NCBI GenBank assembly: GCA_041920505.1
Contig: JBHGXV010000040.1
Coordinates: forward strand, 1 to 64,000
Direction: 5' to 3'
Source of the DNA: JBHGXV01 sp041920505
Lineage (GTDB): Bacteria; Bacillota; Bacilli; Brevibacillales; Brevibacillaceae
Length of the DNA stretch: 64,000 bases
The position numbers and the translations under genes were made by a program. Of the stretch, positions 16,456-24,997 are shown in pieces; the stretch's first letter is position 1; every line of letters begins with the position of its first letter. The notes beneath the pieces were generated by a model. It saw only the letters and a list, made by a program, of their open reading frames with translations, searched no databases and was not told where the DNA came from.

Positions 16456-17409
16456 TCAGGTTGAATGTTTGGCGGAGGCGGTCGGCACATTCGCGACCAG
16501 CGCCACACTGACCAAAATGATGACGAGTCCGACGATGGTTCCGGGGGTCACGGTCTCTCCGAGAAACAGGACGCCCCACACGATGCCGAAGACGGGGATC
16601 AGAAAGGTGACACTGAGCGTCTTCACCGGGCCGACATTGCGGATCAGCGCGAAGTACAGCAGGTAGGCGGCCGCCGTGCACAGGACGGCGAGTCCCAGCA
16701 CGGACAAGATGACACTCGTCGAGGGAACGGCATCCGGCATGGTTGCGGCGGCCAACGGGATCATGATGACGCTGGCGCCCAGTTGCTGGCCAATGGCCAT
16801 ATCCATCGGGCGTTCGCCTTTGAACGCCCTGGAAGAGTAGACGCCGGCGAACGCATAGGAGACGGCGGCGAGCAGCGACAGGGTTGCCGGTATCAGAGAT
16901 GCCGGAGCTGGCATCGTCGGAGCCAAATTTGTCGGAGCCGGGAGTCGGTTTGTGCCATCGCCAGAGAAGTCAGAGGCCCCAGAGTGATCAGGGTTCCACC
17001 CGACCAGCACGGCCACACCGATGAAACCGAGTATCAGTCCGCCGATTTTTCGGAAGGTGAGCGGCTCGTTCGACCAGATCCGCGCCACCAGTGCCGTGAA
17101 GAGCGGGGTGGTCGCATTGAGGATCGCAGCGACAGACGCGGTCACATGCAGTTCGGCGGTGGAGATCAGCGAAAACGGGATGGCCGCATTCATTAGACCG
17201 AGCAGCAGATACTGTTTCCATTTGGCCACGACCTTGGGGCGTTGCCGTTTTGCCGTCAGATACAACAGGAGTGCCGCGCTGGCAATCGACACGCGAAGAA
17301 AGATCAACACCGCTGGCCCCAGCACGGGGGCGCCGATTCGCATGAACAAAAACGACGCGCCCCAAAGTGCCGCCAGCGTCAATAGCATCACGAGATCTCT
17401 TGGGTTCAT
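16456..17409 (-). CDS. EamA family (DMT superfamily) transporter
   Basis: A 317-residue membrane protein with about ten helices in two EamA repeats (LMRIGAPVLGPAVLIFLRVS in the first; SRAFKGERPMDMAIGQQLGA in the second). Such proteins export amino acids or small metabolites. Between the repeats is an odd Pro/Ala-rich linker (about residues 150-175) with similar PAPTNLAP, TMPAPASL and IPATLSL blocks, which looks like a small internal duplication. GGAGGTAG lies just before the start. It converges on the arsenic operon and is divergent from adaA. Confidence 0.85.
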   Translation of the reverse strand: MNPRDLVMLLTLAALWGASFLFMRIGAPVLGPAVLIFLRVSIASAALLLYLTAKRQRPKVVAKWKQYLLLGLMNAAIPFSLISTAELHVTASVAAILNATTPLFTALVARIWSNEPLTFRKIGGLILGFIGVAVLVGWNPDHSGASDFSGDGTNRLPAPTNLAPTMPAPASLIPATLSLLAAVSYAFAGVYSSRAFKGERPMDMAIGQQLGASVIMIPLAAATMPDAVPSTSVILSVLGLAVLCTAAAYLLYFALIRNVGPVKTLSVTFLIPVFGIVWGVLFLGETVTPGTIVGLVIILVSVALVANVPTASAKHST

Positions 17410-17564
17410 ACGCTACCTCCGTTCTACCTTTCATCTCTTGCATGATGTTGTTGTATCACGGAGACGTACAAGCTGGCTTTTGTATTCTTGCCTTGTCATT
17501 TTGCTCACGCTTACATACAAGGAGATGGCGGGATATACTGAAACTGAAAACGGAGGTGGCGGTG

Positions 17565-18119
17565 ATGAACGAGGAATGGTGGGAAGCGATCATCCGCTGC
17601 GATTCGGCGTATGACGGCACGTTTTTTTACGGAGTGGCGACGACGGGGATCTTTTGTCGGCCGTCGTGCAAATCAAAACCTCCCAAGAAAGAGAACGTGC
17701 GCATCTTTTTCAGTGTGGACGAGGCCGAATCCGCCCAGTTTCGGCCATGCAAGCGGTGTCGGCCGGATCAGACGCGCTGGCCGGATGAAGAGTTGGCGCA
17801 ACTCGCCGTCGCGCTGATCGAAAGCCGCTATCAGGAACCGCTGACGTTGGCTGAGCTGGCCCGGATGCTTCACGTAAGTCCGTACCACTTGCATCGCACC
17901 TTTGCACGTATCGTCGGCCAGACCCCAGCGGAGTATCTGCGCACCACGCGTCTTGAAGCGGCACAGCGATTGCTGATGAAAACGGACATGACCATTACCG
18001 ACATCGCGATGACGGTCGGGTTTCCCAGCGCGTCCCACTTTTCCACCGTGTTTCAGAAACACGTCGGAATGACGCCGACAGCGTTTCGAAGCGCTGTCCT
18101 GGAGAAAGGACACATCTGA
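17565..18119 (+). CDS. adaA: Ada/AdaA methylphosphotriester-DNA methyltransferase and activator
   Basis: A 184-residue protein with an N-terminal Ada zinc domain (FCRPSCKSKPPKKENV, then CKRC) and a C-terminal AraC HTH domain (LARMLHVSPYHLHRTF; ITDIAMTVGFPSASHFS). The zinc-bound cysteine accepts methyl groups from DNA methylphosphotriesters, which turns the protein into an activator of alkylation-repair genes. Length is close to Bacillus AdaA (about 210 residues). GGAGGTGG at about 17552-17559 selects ATG 17565. No adaB/ogt gene is adjacent, so its targets lie elsewhere. Confidence 0.87.
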   Translation: MNEEWWEAIIRCDSAYDGTFFYGVATTGIFCRPSCKSKPPKKENVRIFFSVDEAESAQFRPCKRCRPDQTRWPDEELAQLAVALIESRYQEPLTLAELARMLHVSPYHLHRTFARIVGQTPAEYLRTTRLEAAQRLLMKTDMTITDIAMTVGFPSASHFSTVFQKHVGMTPTAFRSAVLEKGHI

Positions 18120-18135
18120 CAACGCGTTTGCGGCA

Positions 18136-18167
18136 GGCTGTCGAAACTTGTTTCGACGGCCGTTTTT
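18136..18167 (+). terminator. Terminator after adaA
   Basis: GGCTGTCGAAAC (18136-18147) pairs with GTTTCGACGGCC (18150-18161) and is followed by five T. Confidence 0.85.
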
Positions 18168-18298
18168 CTTGCGGCGATGCGGTTTTTCGGGGGTTTTGCG
18201 CGGATCGTACAGGAAATTTGCAAGTTATCCAATACTTTTCCTAAAGCTTTCCACAGTTCTCTAAGGCAATTCAAAAAACAAAAGGCTACACTAAAGCC

Positions 18299-18310
18299 GT
18301 ACCGCGGTAC
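18299..18310. promoter_or_regulatory. Palindrome GTACCGCGGTAC upstream of the repeat-protein gene
   Basis: A perfect 12-bp palindrome lies 31 bp before the start at 18341, just after a possible -10 TACACT (18287-18292). It could be an operator for the secreted repeat protein; no regulator is known. Confidence 0.35.
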
Positions 18311-18340
18311 AAGACACTCGGAAGGAAAGGATGATGAATC

Positions 18341-19132
18341 ATGTGGAGCAAAGCGAAAACAGGAGCATTGCTGGGAGCGGTGACGGCTGTTTTGAGCATC
18401 GGCAGCCTGGGCGTGTACGCCGCCACTCCGTCGCAAACGGCAACTGTGCAAGACACCAAGAAAGTCGATTGGTTCGGCCAACATAAAGGCTGGTTCAACA
18501 AAGATCACAAGCTTGGCGCGTTCGCGAAAGGTCAGGGGTTCGGGCTGGAGAACAACACCGAGTTGCTGTCTCTTTTGAACGTGGACGCCGACACCTTGAA
18601 ACAAGAGCTGAAAGCCGGGAAGTCGCTGGCTGACATCGCGAAAGAAAAAGGCGTGGCGGAAGACGATGTGATCGCGCTGTTGACCAAACAGGAAGAAACC
18701 CGCCTAGCCGACGCCGTGAAAAACGGCAAGCTGACACAGGAGAAAGCGGACGAGATCAAGGCGAAGCTGGCCGACCGGATCAAACAAATCGTGGAACGCA
18801 CGAAACCGGAAGGATTCAAGGGCCCAGGACACGGGTTCGGGCTGGAGAACAACACCGAGTTGCTGTCTCTTTTGAACGTGGACGCCGACACCCTGAAGCA
18901 AGAGCTGAAAGCCGGGAAGTCGCTGGCTGACATCGCGAAGGAAAAAGGCGTGGCGGAAGACGACGTGATCGCGCTGTTGACCAAGCAGGAAGAAACCCGC
19001 CTGGCTGACGCTGTGAAAAACGGCAAGCTGACGCAGGATCAGGCAAACAGCAAGAAAGAGAAGTTTGAAGAATTGGTGAAAGCGTTCGTTGAGCACAAAT
19101 TTGGCCAAAAACAAGAAACGCAACAACAATAA
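18341..19132 (+). CDS. Secreted protein with two near-identical tandem repeats
   Basis: A 263-residue protein with a signal peptide (basic start, hydrophobic core to about residue 27, likely cleavage after VYA) and two copies of a 69-residue unit beginning GFGLENNTELLSLLN and containing KSLADIAKEKGV. The unit is helical and charged and resembles repeats found in many Bacilli secreted proteins of unknown function. Lys-rich linkers and a Gln-rich tail follow. It precedes a PepSY-associated membrane protein gene and an RND efflux operon, but has its own upstream region and a weak terminator. No enzymatic motif is seen. Confidence 0.8.
   Translation: MWSKAKTGALLGAVTAVLSIGSLGVYAATPSQTATVQDTKKVDWFGQHKGWFNKDHKLGAFAKGQGFGLENNTELLSLLNVDADTLKQELKAGKSLADIAKEKGVAEDDVIALLTKQEETRLADAVKNGKLTQEKADEIKAKLADRIKQIVERTKPEGFKGPGHGFGLENNTELLSLLNVDADTLKQELKAGKSLADIAKEKGVAEDDVIALLTKQEETRLADAVKNGKLTQDQANSKKEKFEELVKAFVEHKFGQKQETQQQ
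18536..18741 (+). repeat. Intragenic direct repeat, copy 1
   Basis: This 206-bp unit recurs at 18833-19038 with 9 substitutions, all of them synonymous in the shared reading frame. The offset is 297 bp, or 99 codons, including a divergent linker. Confidence 0.95.
18833..19038 (+). repeat. Intragenic direct repeat, copy 2
   Basis: Second copy of the unit at 18536-18741. The protein segments encoded are identical, while the DNA differs at 9 synonymous positions, indicating duplication followed by purifying selection. Confidence 0.95.
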
Positions 19133-19147
19133 GCAAGTGCACAAACG

Positions 19148-19172
19148 GGCAGGTGATCAGCGCCTGCCTTTT
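19148..19172 (+). terminator. Weak terminator after the repeat-protein gene
   Basis: GGCAGG (19148-19153) pairs with CCTGCC (19163-19168), followed by four T. Confidence 0.55.
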
Positions 19173-19231
19173 CCATTCCCATTCGTGACATACGGGGAGG
19201 GTGCTTCCCCGCAGAAAGGGAGATGAGCCGT

Positions 19232-19642
19232 TTGAAAAAGATGCGCAAACTGCACTTCTGGATTGGCGTGATCGCTTCCGTGTTTGTATTTGTCGAAGCG
19301 CTGACGGGTCTGTATCTGTTCGCGGCCGAATCCGGTGAACACCGGGGGGAGCGGCCTGCCTTTGTCCGTCAAGGGGATCAGGCGGGTGTGGCCCCTGCTG
19401 AAAACATCTCCGGGGATCGCGGAGGAAACGAGGCTGCGATTTACGCGGGCGAGCGGGAAAAAGGAGCCCAGAACCATCTGATGCGCTTGATCAGGGGTAT
19501 CCACTCCGGAGTGATCGGGCTCATCAGTTCGATCGGGTTGTTGCTGCTGACAGGGACCGGAATCTGGATGTCTGTCGTGATTTTGCTCGCGCAGCGAAGA
19601 CAGCAGAAAGGTCTGCGGGAATCCGTCGCGCTGGACGAGTAA
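19232..19642 (+). CDS. PepSY-associated transmembrane protein
   Basis: A 136-residue protein with an N-terminal KMRKLHFWIGVIASVF helix and a second helix near RLIRGIHSGVIGLISSIGLL, each carrying the conserved histidine seen in PepSY_TM proteins. The outside loop between them is hydrophilic. AAAGGGAG at 19215-19222 fits TTG 19232 (9 nt) better than the abutting ATG 19223. PepSY-associated proteins are linked to iron or haem and cell-envelope functions, but this one is too short for an assigned role. Confidence 0.7.
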   Translation: MKKMRKLHFWIGVIASVFVFVEALTGLYLFAAESGEHRGERPAFVRQGDQAGVAPAENISGDRGGNEAAIYAGEREKGAQNHLMRLIRGIHSGVIGLISSIGLLLLTGTGIWMSVVILLAQRRQQKGLRESVALDE

Positions 19643-19723
19643 TGGGTGGTCAGGCTCTCAAATTTTTTTCAAAGAAACGTGTGATCTAATGGGGATGCAA
19701 GCTACCAAAAGGAGGAAGGCCGA

Positions 19724-21040
19724 TTGAGGGGAAGAAAGGGGAAGTGGATTGCGGCGGTAACAGCGCTCCTGGTTGCCGCGGCCGGATGCTCGCCCAGGAC
19801 GGACGGGGCTGCCGGGCGGTTCGGGCAAGCGCAACGGGCGGTTCCCGTCGAGGTGAAAAAAGTGGCGAAGGAAGAGTTTGCCCTCCGCTTGTCTCTGAGC
19901 GGCCGGGTCGAGGCCAACCAGCAGGTGGACCAGGTGACCAAGGCTTCGGGGCGCATCAAGGAGATATTCGTCCACGTCGGGGACCAGGTGAAGGCGGGGC
20001 AACCGATCGCCGCCATCGACAGTGACGAAGTGCGGATACAGGTGCAGCGCTCCCAGGCGGCCCTTTTGTCGGCGCAGTCCAGGTACGAGGAGGCCAAAGA
20101 AGGGACACCTAAGGAGAGCGTGATTCAGACGCAAAACGTTCTGGCGGAGCTTAAGAGCAGTTATGACCAGGCCAAAACCAACCTGGAGCGGCAGGAAGCG
20201 CTGTACCGCGAAGGAGCGGTCAGCGCCGAGGACGTGGAAAAGGCGAGACAGCAACTCATCAGCGCCTCGACCAGCCTGGAGAACCAGAAGCAAAAGCTGA
20301 AACTGGACGAGAAGGGGCCGACCGCCGCCAGCCTGAATGCTGCTGCCGCGCAGGTGAAGCAGGCCCAGGCCGATTTGGCGTTGGCGCAGTATAACCTGCA
20401 AAACCTGACGGTGAAAGCGCCGATTGACGGTGTGGTCGGTGACGTGCCGGTGACCGTCGGGCAAACGGTGAACAACGGAACCGTGGTCGCGCAGATTCTC
20501 AACATCGCGAAGATGAAAGTACAAGTGCAAGCCACCGAAAGTCAGGTGGGGCTGTTTTCGCCTGGCCAGTCGGTGGATGTGAACATTCCCTCCATCCAGT
20601 TGAAAACCACGGGAAAAGTGGTGTCAGTCAGTCCGCTGGCCAACAGCAACAAGGCGTACCCGATCGAGATCGAGATCAGCAATCCCGGTTTGCAGATCAA
20701 AACCGGCATGATCGCGTCCGTCGAAGTGAAGGCCAAGCCGCGTCAGTCGTTGGTCGTACCGAGAGAAGCGGTCATCTCCCAGGACCAGAACAATTACGTG
20801 TACATCAACGAGAACGGCAAGGCGAAACAGGTGAAAGTACAGGTGGGAGAGTCCGACGGGCAACGCATCGAGATTCTCGGCGGCTTAAACGGCGGGGAAG
20901 AGGTGATCGTCGCGGGACAAAACATGCTGGTTCCGGACGCGCCCGTCGTCGTGATCGATCCGAACCACCCGGCCAACAAGCCGGCGGAAGGGCAAGGAAC
21001 GCAGGAGAAACGAAACCGATACGGCGGTCAAAAGGGGTAG
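19724..21040 (+). CDS. RND efflux periplasmic-adaptor-like lipoprotein
   Basis: A 438-residue membrane-fusion protein with a lipoprotein signal ending at AAAGC (Cys22). Order: lipoyl/barrel-sandwich half-motif (GRIKEIFVHVGDQVKAGQPI), a coiled-coil hairpin (about residues 105-215), the second half-motif (VKAPIDGVVGDVPVTVGQTV), then beta-barrel and membrane-proximal domains. TTG 19724 follows AGGAGGAAGG. In a Gram-positive it probably assists substrate capture by the RND permease at 21050, which starts 9 nt later. Confidence 0.87.
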   Translation: MRGRKGKWIAAVTALLVAAAGCSPRTDGAAGRFGQAQRAVPVEVKKVAKEEFALRLSLSGRVEANQQVDQVTKASGRIKEIFVHVGDQVKAGQPIAAIDSDEVRIQVQRSQAALLSAQSRYEEAKEGTPKESVIQTQNVLAELKSSYDQAKTNLERQEALYREGAVSAEDVEKARQQLISASTSLENQKQKLKLDEKGPTAASLNAAAAQVKQAQADLALAQYNLQNLTVKAPIDGVVGDVPVTVGQTVNNGTVVAQILNIAKMKVQVQATESQVGLFSPGQSVDVNIPSIQLKTTGKVVSVSPLANSNKAYPIEIEISNPGLQIKTGMIASVEVKAKPRQSLVVPREAVISQDQNNYVYINENGKAKQVKVQVGESDGQRIEILGGLNGGEEVIVAGQNMLVPDAPVVVIDPNHPANKPAEGQGTQEKRNRYGGQKG

Positions 21041-21049
21041 GTGACTTCG

Positions 21050-24000
21050 ATGAATCTCGCACAACACGCGATTCGGCGGCCGGTTACCGTCATGATGGGC
21101 GTTTTGATTGTGATCGTATTGGGCATCATTTCCTTAACACAAATTCCTGTCGACCTGTACCCTCCGATCGAATTGCCGACCGTGTCGGTGTCGACCAACT
21201 ACTCCGGCGTCGGGCCGGAAGAAATGGAAAACCTGGTGACCAAGCCGATCGAACAGGCCGTCGCCACCATCGCCGGTGTGCAATCGGTACGTTCCGTCTC
21301 CAGAGAAGGCTCGTCACAGGTAACCGTCGAGTTTGCCTACGGCACCAATATGGACGAGGTGATCAACGAAGTCCAGCAGAAGGTGGAACGTGCGAAGCGT
21401 TCCCTGCCGGATGACGCCGACGCACCTGTTGTGACGCAGTTTAATCCGGACAATTCGCCCATCCTGACAACGGCGCTGGCGTCCAAAGGGATGGGAGCGG
21501 ATCAATTGCGCACCTTCGTCGACGAGCAAATCGTTCCCTATCTGGAGCGGGTGGACGGGGTCGCGTCGGTCACCGTCTCCGGCGGATTGGAGCGGGAGAT
21601 CAAGATTCTCGTGGATCCGAACAAACTGGAGCAGTACGGGCTGTCGGTCAGCGATATCACCCAGCAGTTGCGCAACCAGAATCTCGACTCGCCCGGCGGA
21701 ACGGTGACGGAAGGAGGCATCACCTACACGGTCCGCACATTGGGCAAGTTCATGTCCGTCGACGATATTCGCAAGGTGGCCATTCCGCTGAAGAGCAGCG
21801 GACACATCTTCCTCCAGGATGTGGCCGTCGTCGAAGAAGGGTACAAGGATGTGTCCATTGAAAATAAACTGAACGGGCAAAATTCGGTGATCCTGTCGAT
21901 CATGAAACAGTCGGGAACCAATACGGTGTCGGTCGTTGACCATGTGAACAGCGAACTGGCCAAAATGAAAAGCACTTTGCCGGCCAATGTGTCGATCGTA
22001 AACATTTCCGACCAGTCGCAGTTTATCCGGGATTCGATCAACACCCTCGCACACGATACCTTGATCGGCGGCGGGCTGGCGATCCTGATCATTTGGCTCT
22101 TTTTGCGGAGCACCCGCAACACGCTGACCATCTCGACCGCGATCCCGATTTCCGTGGTGGCCACGTTTGCCTTGATGTACTTTGCCGACATGTCGATCAA
22201 CACGATGAGTCTGGGCGGACTGACATTGGGGATCGGGATGATCGTGGATGACGCGATCGTCGTGCTGGAAAATATCCACCGGCACCGGGAGAATGGCTTG
22301 CCGCTGCAACAGGCGGCCGTTGAGGGGACGAAGGAAGTGGCGATGCCGGTCATTGCCGCCACCCTGACCACGGTAGCCGTCTTCTTTCCGATTGTGTTCG
22401 TCAAAGGCATCACCGCCCAGTTGTTCCGGGACTTGGCCGTGACCGTCTCGTTTTCGCTCTTGGCCTCGTTGATCGTCTCGTTTACGGTTACGCCGACGCT
22501 TTCGGCCAGATGGACGTCGCGCAGAAGCAAGCAGACGGGCGTTGCGGGCGGCGAGAAACCGGATGACGGGGAACCGGTCGGCAACGAAGTGACGGGGGGC
22601 GAAGCGGGTGATCGGACCGTGAAGCCAAACGCCAGGCTGCACCGTTGGTCCGAGCGCTACCGCAATCTGCTCAGGTGGTCGCTCTCCCACCGCAAAACCG
22701 TCGTGGTGATTGCGGTCGCTTCGCTGGCGGCGGCGATTGGCCTGGTTCCGTTCATCGGATCAGAGTTTATCCCCGCCTCCGACCAGGGACAAGTGACGGT
22801 GTCGCTGTCGCTGCCAAACGGTACCGAACTGGAGCAGACGCGGAAAGTGATGACCGAGGCCGAGACGATTTTGTCCCGCATCCCCGAAGTGAAGACCATC
22901 GTCTCCAGCCTGGGCTCGTCCGGGGCGTTTCGTTCCAACAACGCGTCCAGTTCGGCGGGTTCGTTCTTGCTGATGCTGACAGACCGGTCCAATCGCCAAC
23001 GCTCCACGGCCGAGGTGGCAGATGAGATCCGTCAGCGGCTGAACCGCTTCCCGGGCGTCCGGGTACGGGTGAGCGAGGCGCGGGGCACTGCGTCATTGCC
23101 CGGCCTGGGCGGACAAGGGGGCGCGGGAGGATCGGCGCCGCTCTCGTACGCGTTGCGCGGCAATGACAAGGATATGCTGACACAATTGGCAGAGCGGTTG
23201 ACAAACGAGATCAGCCAGGTGAACGGGGTTCGCGAGGCGGACAATACCCTGGATGAGACGCGGCCGGAAATCCAGGTCTCGCTTGACCGCGAGCGGGCGG
23301 TCGAACTGGGCGTCACGCAGTCGATGGTCTCCAGCACGATCCAGACCGCGCTGAGAGATCAGGTGGCCACGCGCTTCGAGACAGGCGGAGACGAGATCGA
23401 TGTGTCCGTCATCCTGACGAACGGCCACGCTGCCAATATGGAAGACATCAAGAACTTGCTCTTGACCACGCCCAAGGGGGAAAAGGTGCAGATAAAAGAT
23501 GTGGCCAACGTCGCCATCGCCAGCGGTCCGCAATCGGTTCAGCGGTACAACCAGGCGCGGGTGGTCAACGTAACCGCATCGCTGGCCCCCGGACGCGATC
23601 TGGGGAGCGTCGCCAAGGAAATCAACAAGATCATTGCCACGTTCCCATTGCCGCCCGGGTATGTGATCGAGCAGCAGGGGGAAAACCAGCAGTTGCAGGA
23701 ATCGACGAACAGCCTGATCCTTGCCTTTTTGATGGCGGTTCTGTTGGTGTACATGATTCTGGCGGCCCAGTTCGAGTCGCTGATTCATCCGCTGTCGATT
23801 ATGATGTCGGTGCCGCTGTCATTCTTTGGGGCCAGCTTCAGCCTGTGGGTGACCGGCCGGCCGTTCAGCGTGCCGGCGTACATCGGCATCATTCTGCTGG
23901 CCGGGATCGTCGTGCGCAACGCGATCGTGCTGGTTGACTTTGCCAACATCCTGCGCAGGCGGGGCGTGGATCGGACCGAGGCGCTGGTGACGGCGGCGTC

Positions 24001-24256
24001 GATTCGGCTGCGTCCGATCCTGATGACGACATTGTGCACGGTGCTGGGATTGACTCCGCTGGCACTGGGGCTGGGCGAAGGGGGAGAAAGTCAGGCGCCG
24101 CTGGCGACCGTCGTCATTGGCGGTTTGACGGTGTCCACCTTGCTCACGCTTGTGGTGATCCCGGTGGTATACTCGATCTTGGACGACCTGGCCGCCCGTC
24201 TGAAGGCGGCGGTGCGGATGCTGCCGCCTTTTCGAAACATCAGTGCGGCGGAATGA
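21050..24256 (+). CDS. RND efflux transporter permease (AcrB/SwrC-like)
   Basis: A 1068-residue ACR_tran family pump. It has the amphipathic N-terminus and first helix (RRPVTVMMGVLIVIVLG), two large extracytoplasmic loops and the proton-relay aspartates in GIGMIVDDAIVVLENIHRH of helix 4. A hydrophilic linker of about 45 residues (about 490-530) between the two halves is Gly/Glu-rich. ATG 21050 after GGGGTAGGTG is preferred over GTG 21041. Bacillus SwrC, the nearest familiar relative, exports surfactin-type lipopeptides; substrate here is unknown. The downstream two-component system may control it. Confidence 0.88.
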   Translation: MNLAQHAIRRPVTVMMGVLIVIVLGIISLTQIPVDLYPPIELPTVSVSTNYSGVGPEEMENLVTKPIEQAVATIAGVQSVRSVSREGSSQVTVEFAYGTNMDEVINEVQQKVERAKRSLPDDADAPVVTQFNPDNSPILTTALASKGMGADQLRTFVDEQIVPYLERVDGVASVTVSGGLEREIKILVDPNKLEQYGLSVSDITQQLRNQNLDSPGGTVTEGGITYTVRTLGKFMSVDDIRKVAIPLKSSGHIFLQDVAVVEEGYKDVSIENKLNGQNSVILSIMKQSGTNTVSVVDHVNSELAKMKSTLPANVSIVNISDQSQFIRDSINTLAHDTLIGGGLAILIIWLFLRSTRNTLTISTAIPISVVATFALMYFADMSINTMSLGGLTLGIGMIVDDAIVVLENIHRHRENGLPLQQAAVEGTKEVAMPVIAATLTTVAVFFPIVFVKGITAQLFRDLAVTVSFSLLASLIVSFTVTPTLSARWTSRRSKQTGVAGGEKPDDGEPVGNEVTGGEAGDRTVKPNARLHRWSERYRNLLRWSLSHRKTVVVIAVASLAAAIGLVPFIGSEFIPASDQGQVTVSLSLPNGTELEQTRKVMTEAETILSRIPEVKTIVSSLGSSGAFRSNNASSSAGSFLLMLTDRSNRQRSTAEVADEIRQRLNRFPGVRVRVSEARGTASLPGLGGQGGAGGSAPLSYALRGNDKDMLTQLAERLTNEISQVNGVREADNTLDETRPEIQVSLDRERAVELGVTQSMVSSTIQTALRDQVATRFETGGDEIDVSVILTNGHAANMEDIKNLLLTTPKGEKVQIKDVANVAIASGPQSVQRYNQARVVNVTASLAPGRDLGSVAKEINKIIATFPLPPGYVIEQQGENQQLQESTNSLILAFLMAVLLVYMILAAQFESLIHPLSIMMSVPLSFFGASFSLWVTGRPFSVPAYIGIILLAGIVVRNAIVLVDFANILRRRGVDRTEALVTAASIRLRPILMTTLCTVLGLTPLALGLGEGGESQAPLATVVIGGLTVSTLLTLVVIPVVYSILDDLAARLKAAVRMLPPFRNISAAE

Positions 24257-24262
24257 ACAGAC

Positions 24263-24288
24263 AAAGTGGCATGATTCATGCCACTTTT
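24263..24288 (+). terminator. Hairpin between the RND gene and the response regulator
   Basis: AAAGTGGCATG (24263-24273) pairs with CATGCCACTTTT (24277-24288). It resembles an intrinsic terminator, so the regulator genes may be read at a lower level or from their own promoter. Confidence 0.7.
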
Positions 24289-24310
24289 CTGCGCGAAACG
24301 GGAGGGAATC

Positions 24311-24997
24311 ATGCGCATTCTCGCAGTGGAAGACGACCGGTATCTCTTGCAGGCGATCACCGGCGTCCTCAAGGAAGAAGGGTATCAAGTCGACGGCGTG
24401 GAGCGAGGAGACGACGGCTTGTGTCTTGCGGAAAAGGGAATTTACGACCTGTTGGTGCTGGACATCATGCTGCCGGGAGTCGACGGATTGACGATCATTA
24501 AACAGCTTCGCGCCAAGGGAATCCTCACGCCGGTGCTGTTTTTGACCGCCAAGGACAGCGTGGAGTCTCGGGTCGAAGGACTGGACGCGGGAGCGGATGA
24601 CTATCTGGTGAAACCGTTTGCCGTCGAAGAGCTGTTGGCCCGGACGAGAGCGATTCTGCGCCGCAACGGGGCGATCAGCAAGGACGGGGAACTGGCGTAC
24701 GGGCCGATTTCGCTCAAGGTGAACGAACACGATGCCTACGTCGGCCAGCATCCGCTGAAACTCACCAGCAAGGAATACGAACTGCTCAAGTATTTCCTGC
24801 ACAACCGCGAACAAATCCTCACCCGCCAACAAATTTTCGACCGCGTGTGGGGGATCGACTCCGAGGCCAACTACGGGGTGGTCGATCTGTATGTGCATTA
24901 TCTGCGCAAAAAGCTGGCCGATTACGGCTGCGACCACTACATTCGCACCATCCGCAACGTGGGCTACATCCTGAAGGGAAATAAGGAGAATGTTTAG
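24311..24997 (+). CDS. OmpR-family response regulator
   Basis: A 228-residue regulator with a receiver domain (acidic pair Asp8-Asp9, phospho-acceptor Asp51 in LLVLDIMLPG, Lys in DYLVKPF) and a C-terminal winged-helix domain (LTSKEYELLKYFLHN, GVVDLYVHYLRKKL). GGGAGGGAATC precedes ATG 24311. It overlaps the kinase gene by 8 nt. Placement right after the RND pump suggests it regulates that pump. Confidence 0.9.
   Translation: MRILAVEDDRYLLQAITGVLKEEGYQVDGVERGDDGLCLAEKGIYDLLVLDIMLPGVDGLTIIKQLRAKGILTPVLFLTAKDSVESRVEGLDAGADDYLVKPFAVEELLARTRAILRRNGAISKDGELAYGPISLKVNEHDAYVGQHPLKLTSKEYELLKYFLHNREQILTRQQIFDRVWGIDSEANYGVVDLYVHYLRKKLADYGCDHYIRTIRNVGYILKGNKENV

Noticed and set aside
21314..22690. 458-codon minus-strand frame opposite the RND pump
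   Set aside because: Shadow of the RND reading frame; no ribosome binding site or recognisable fold.
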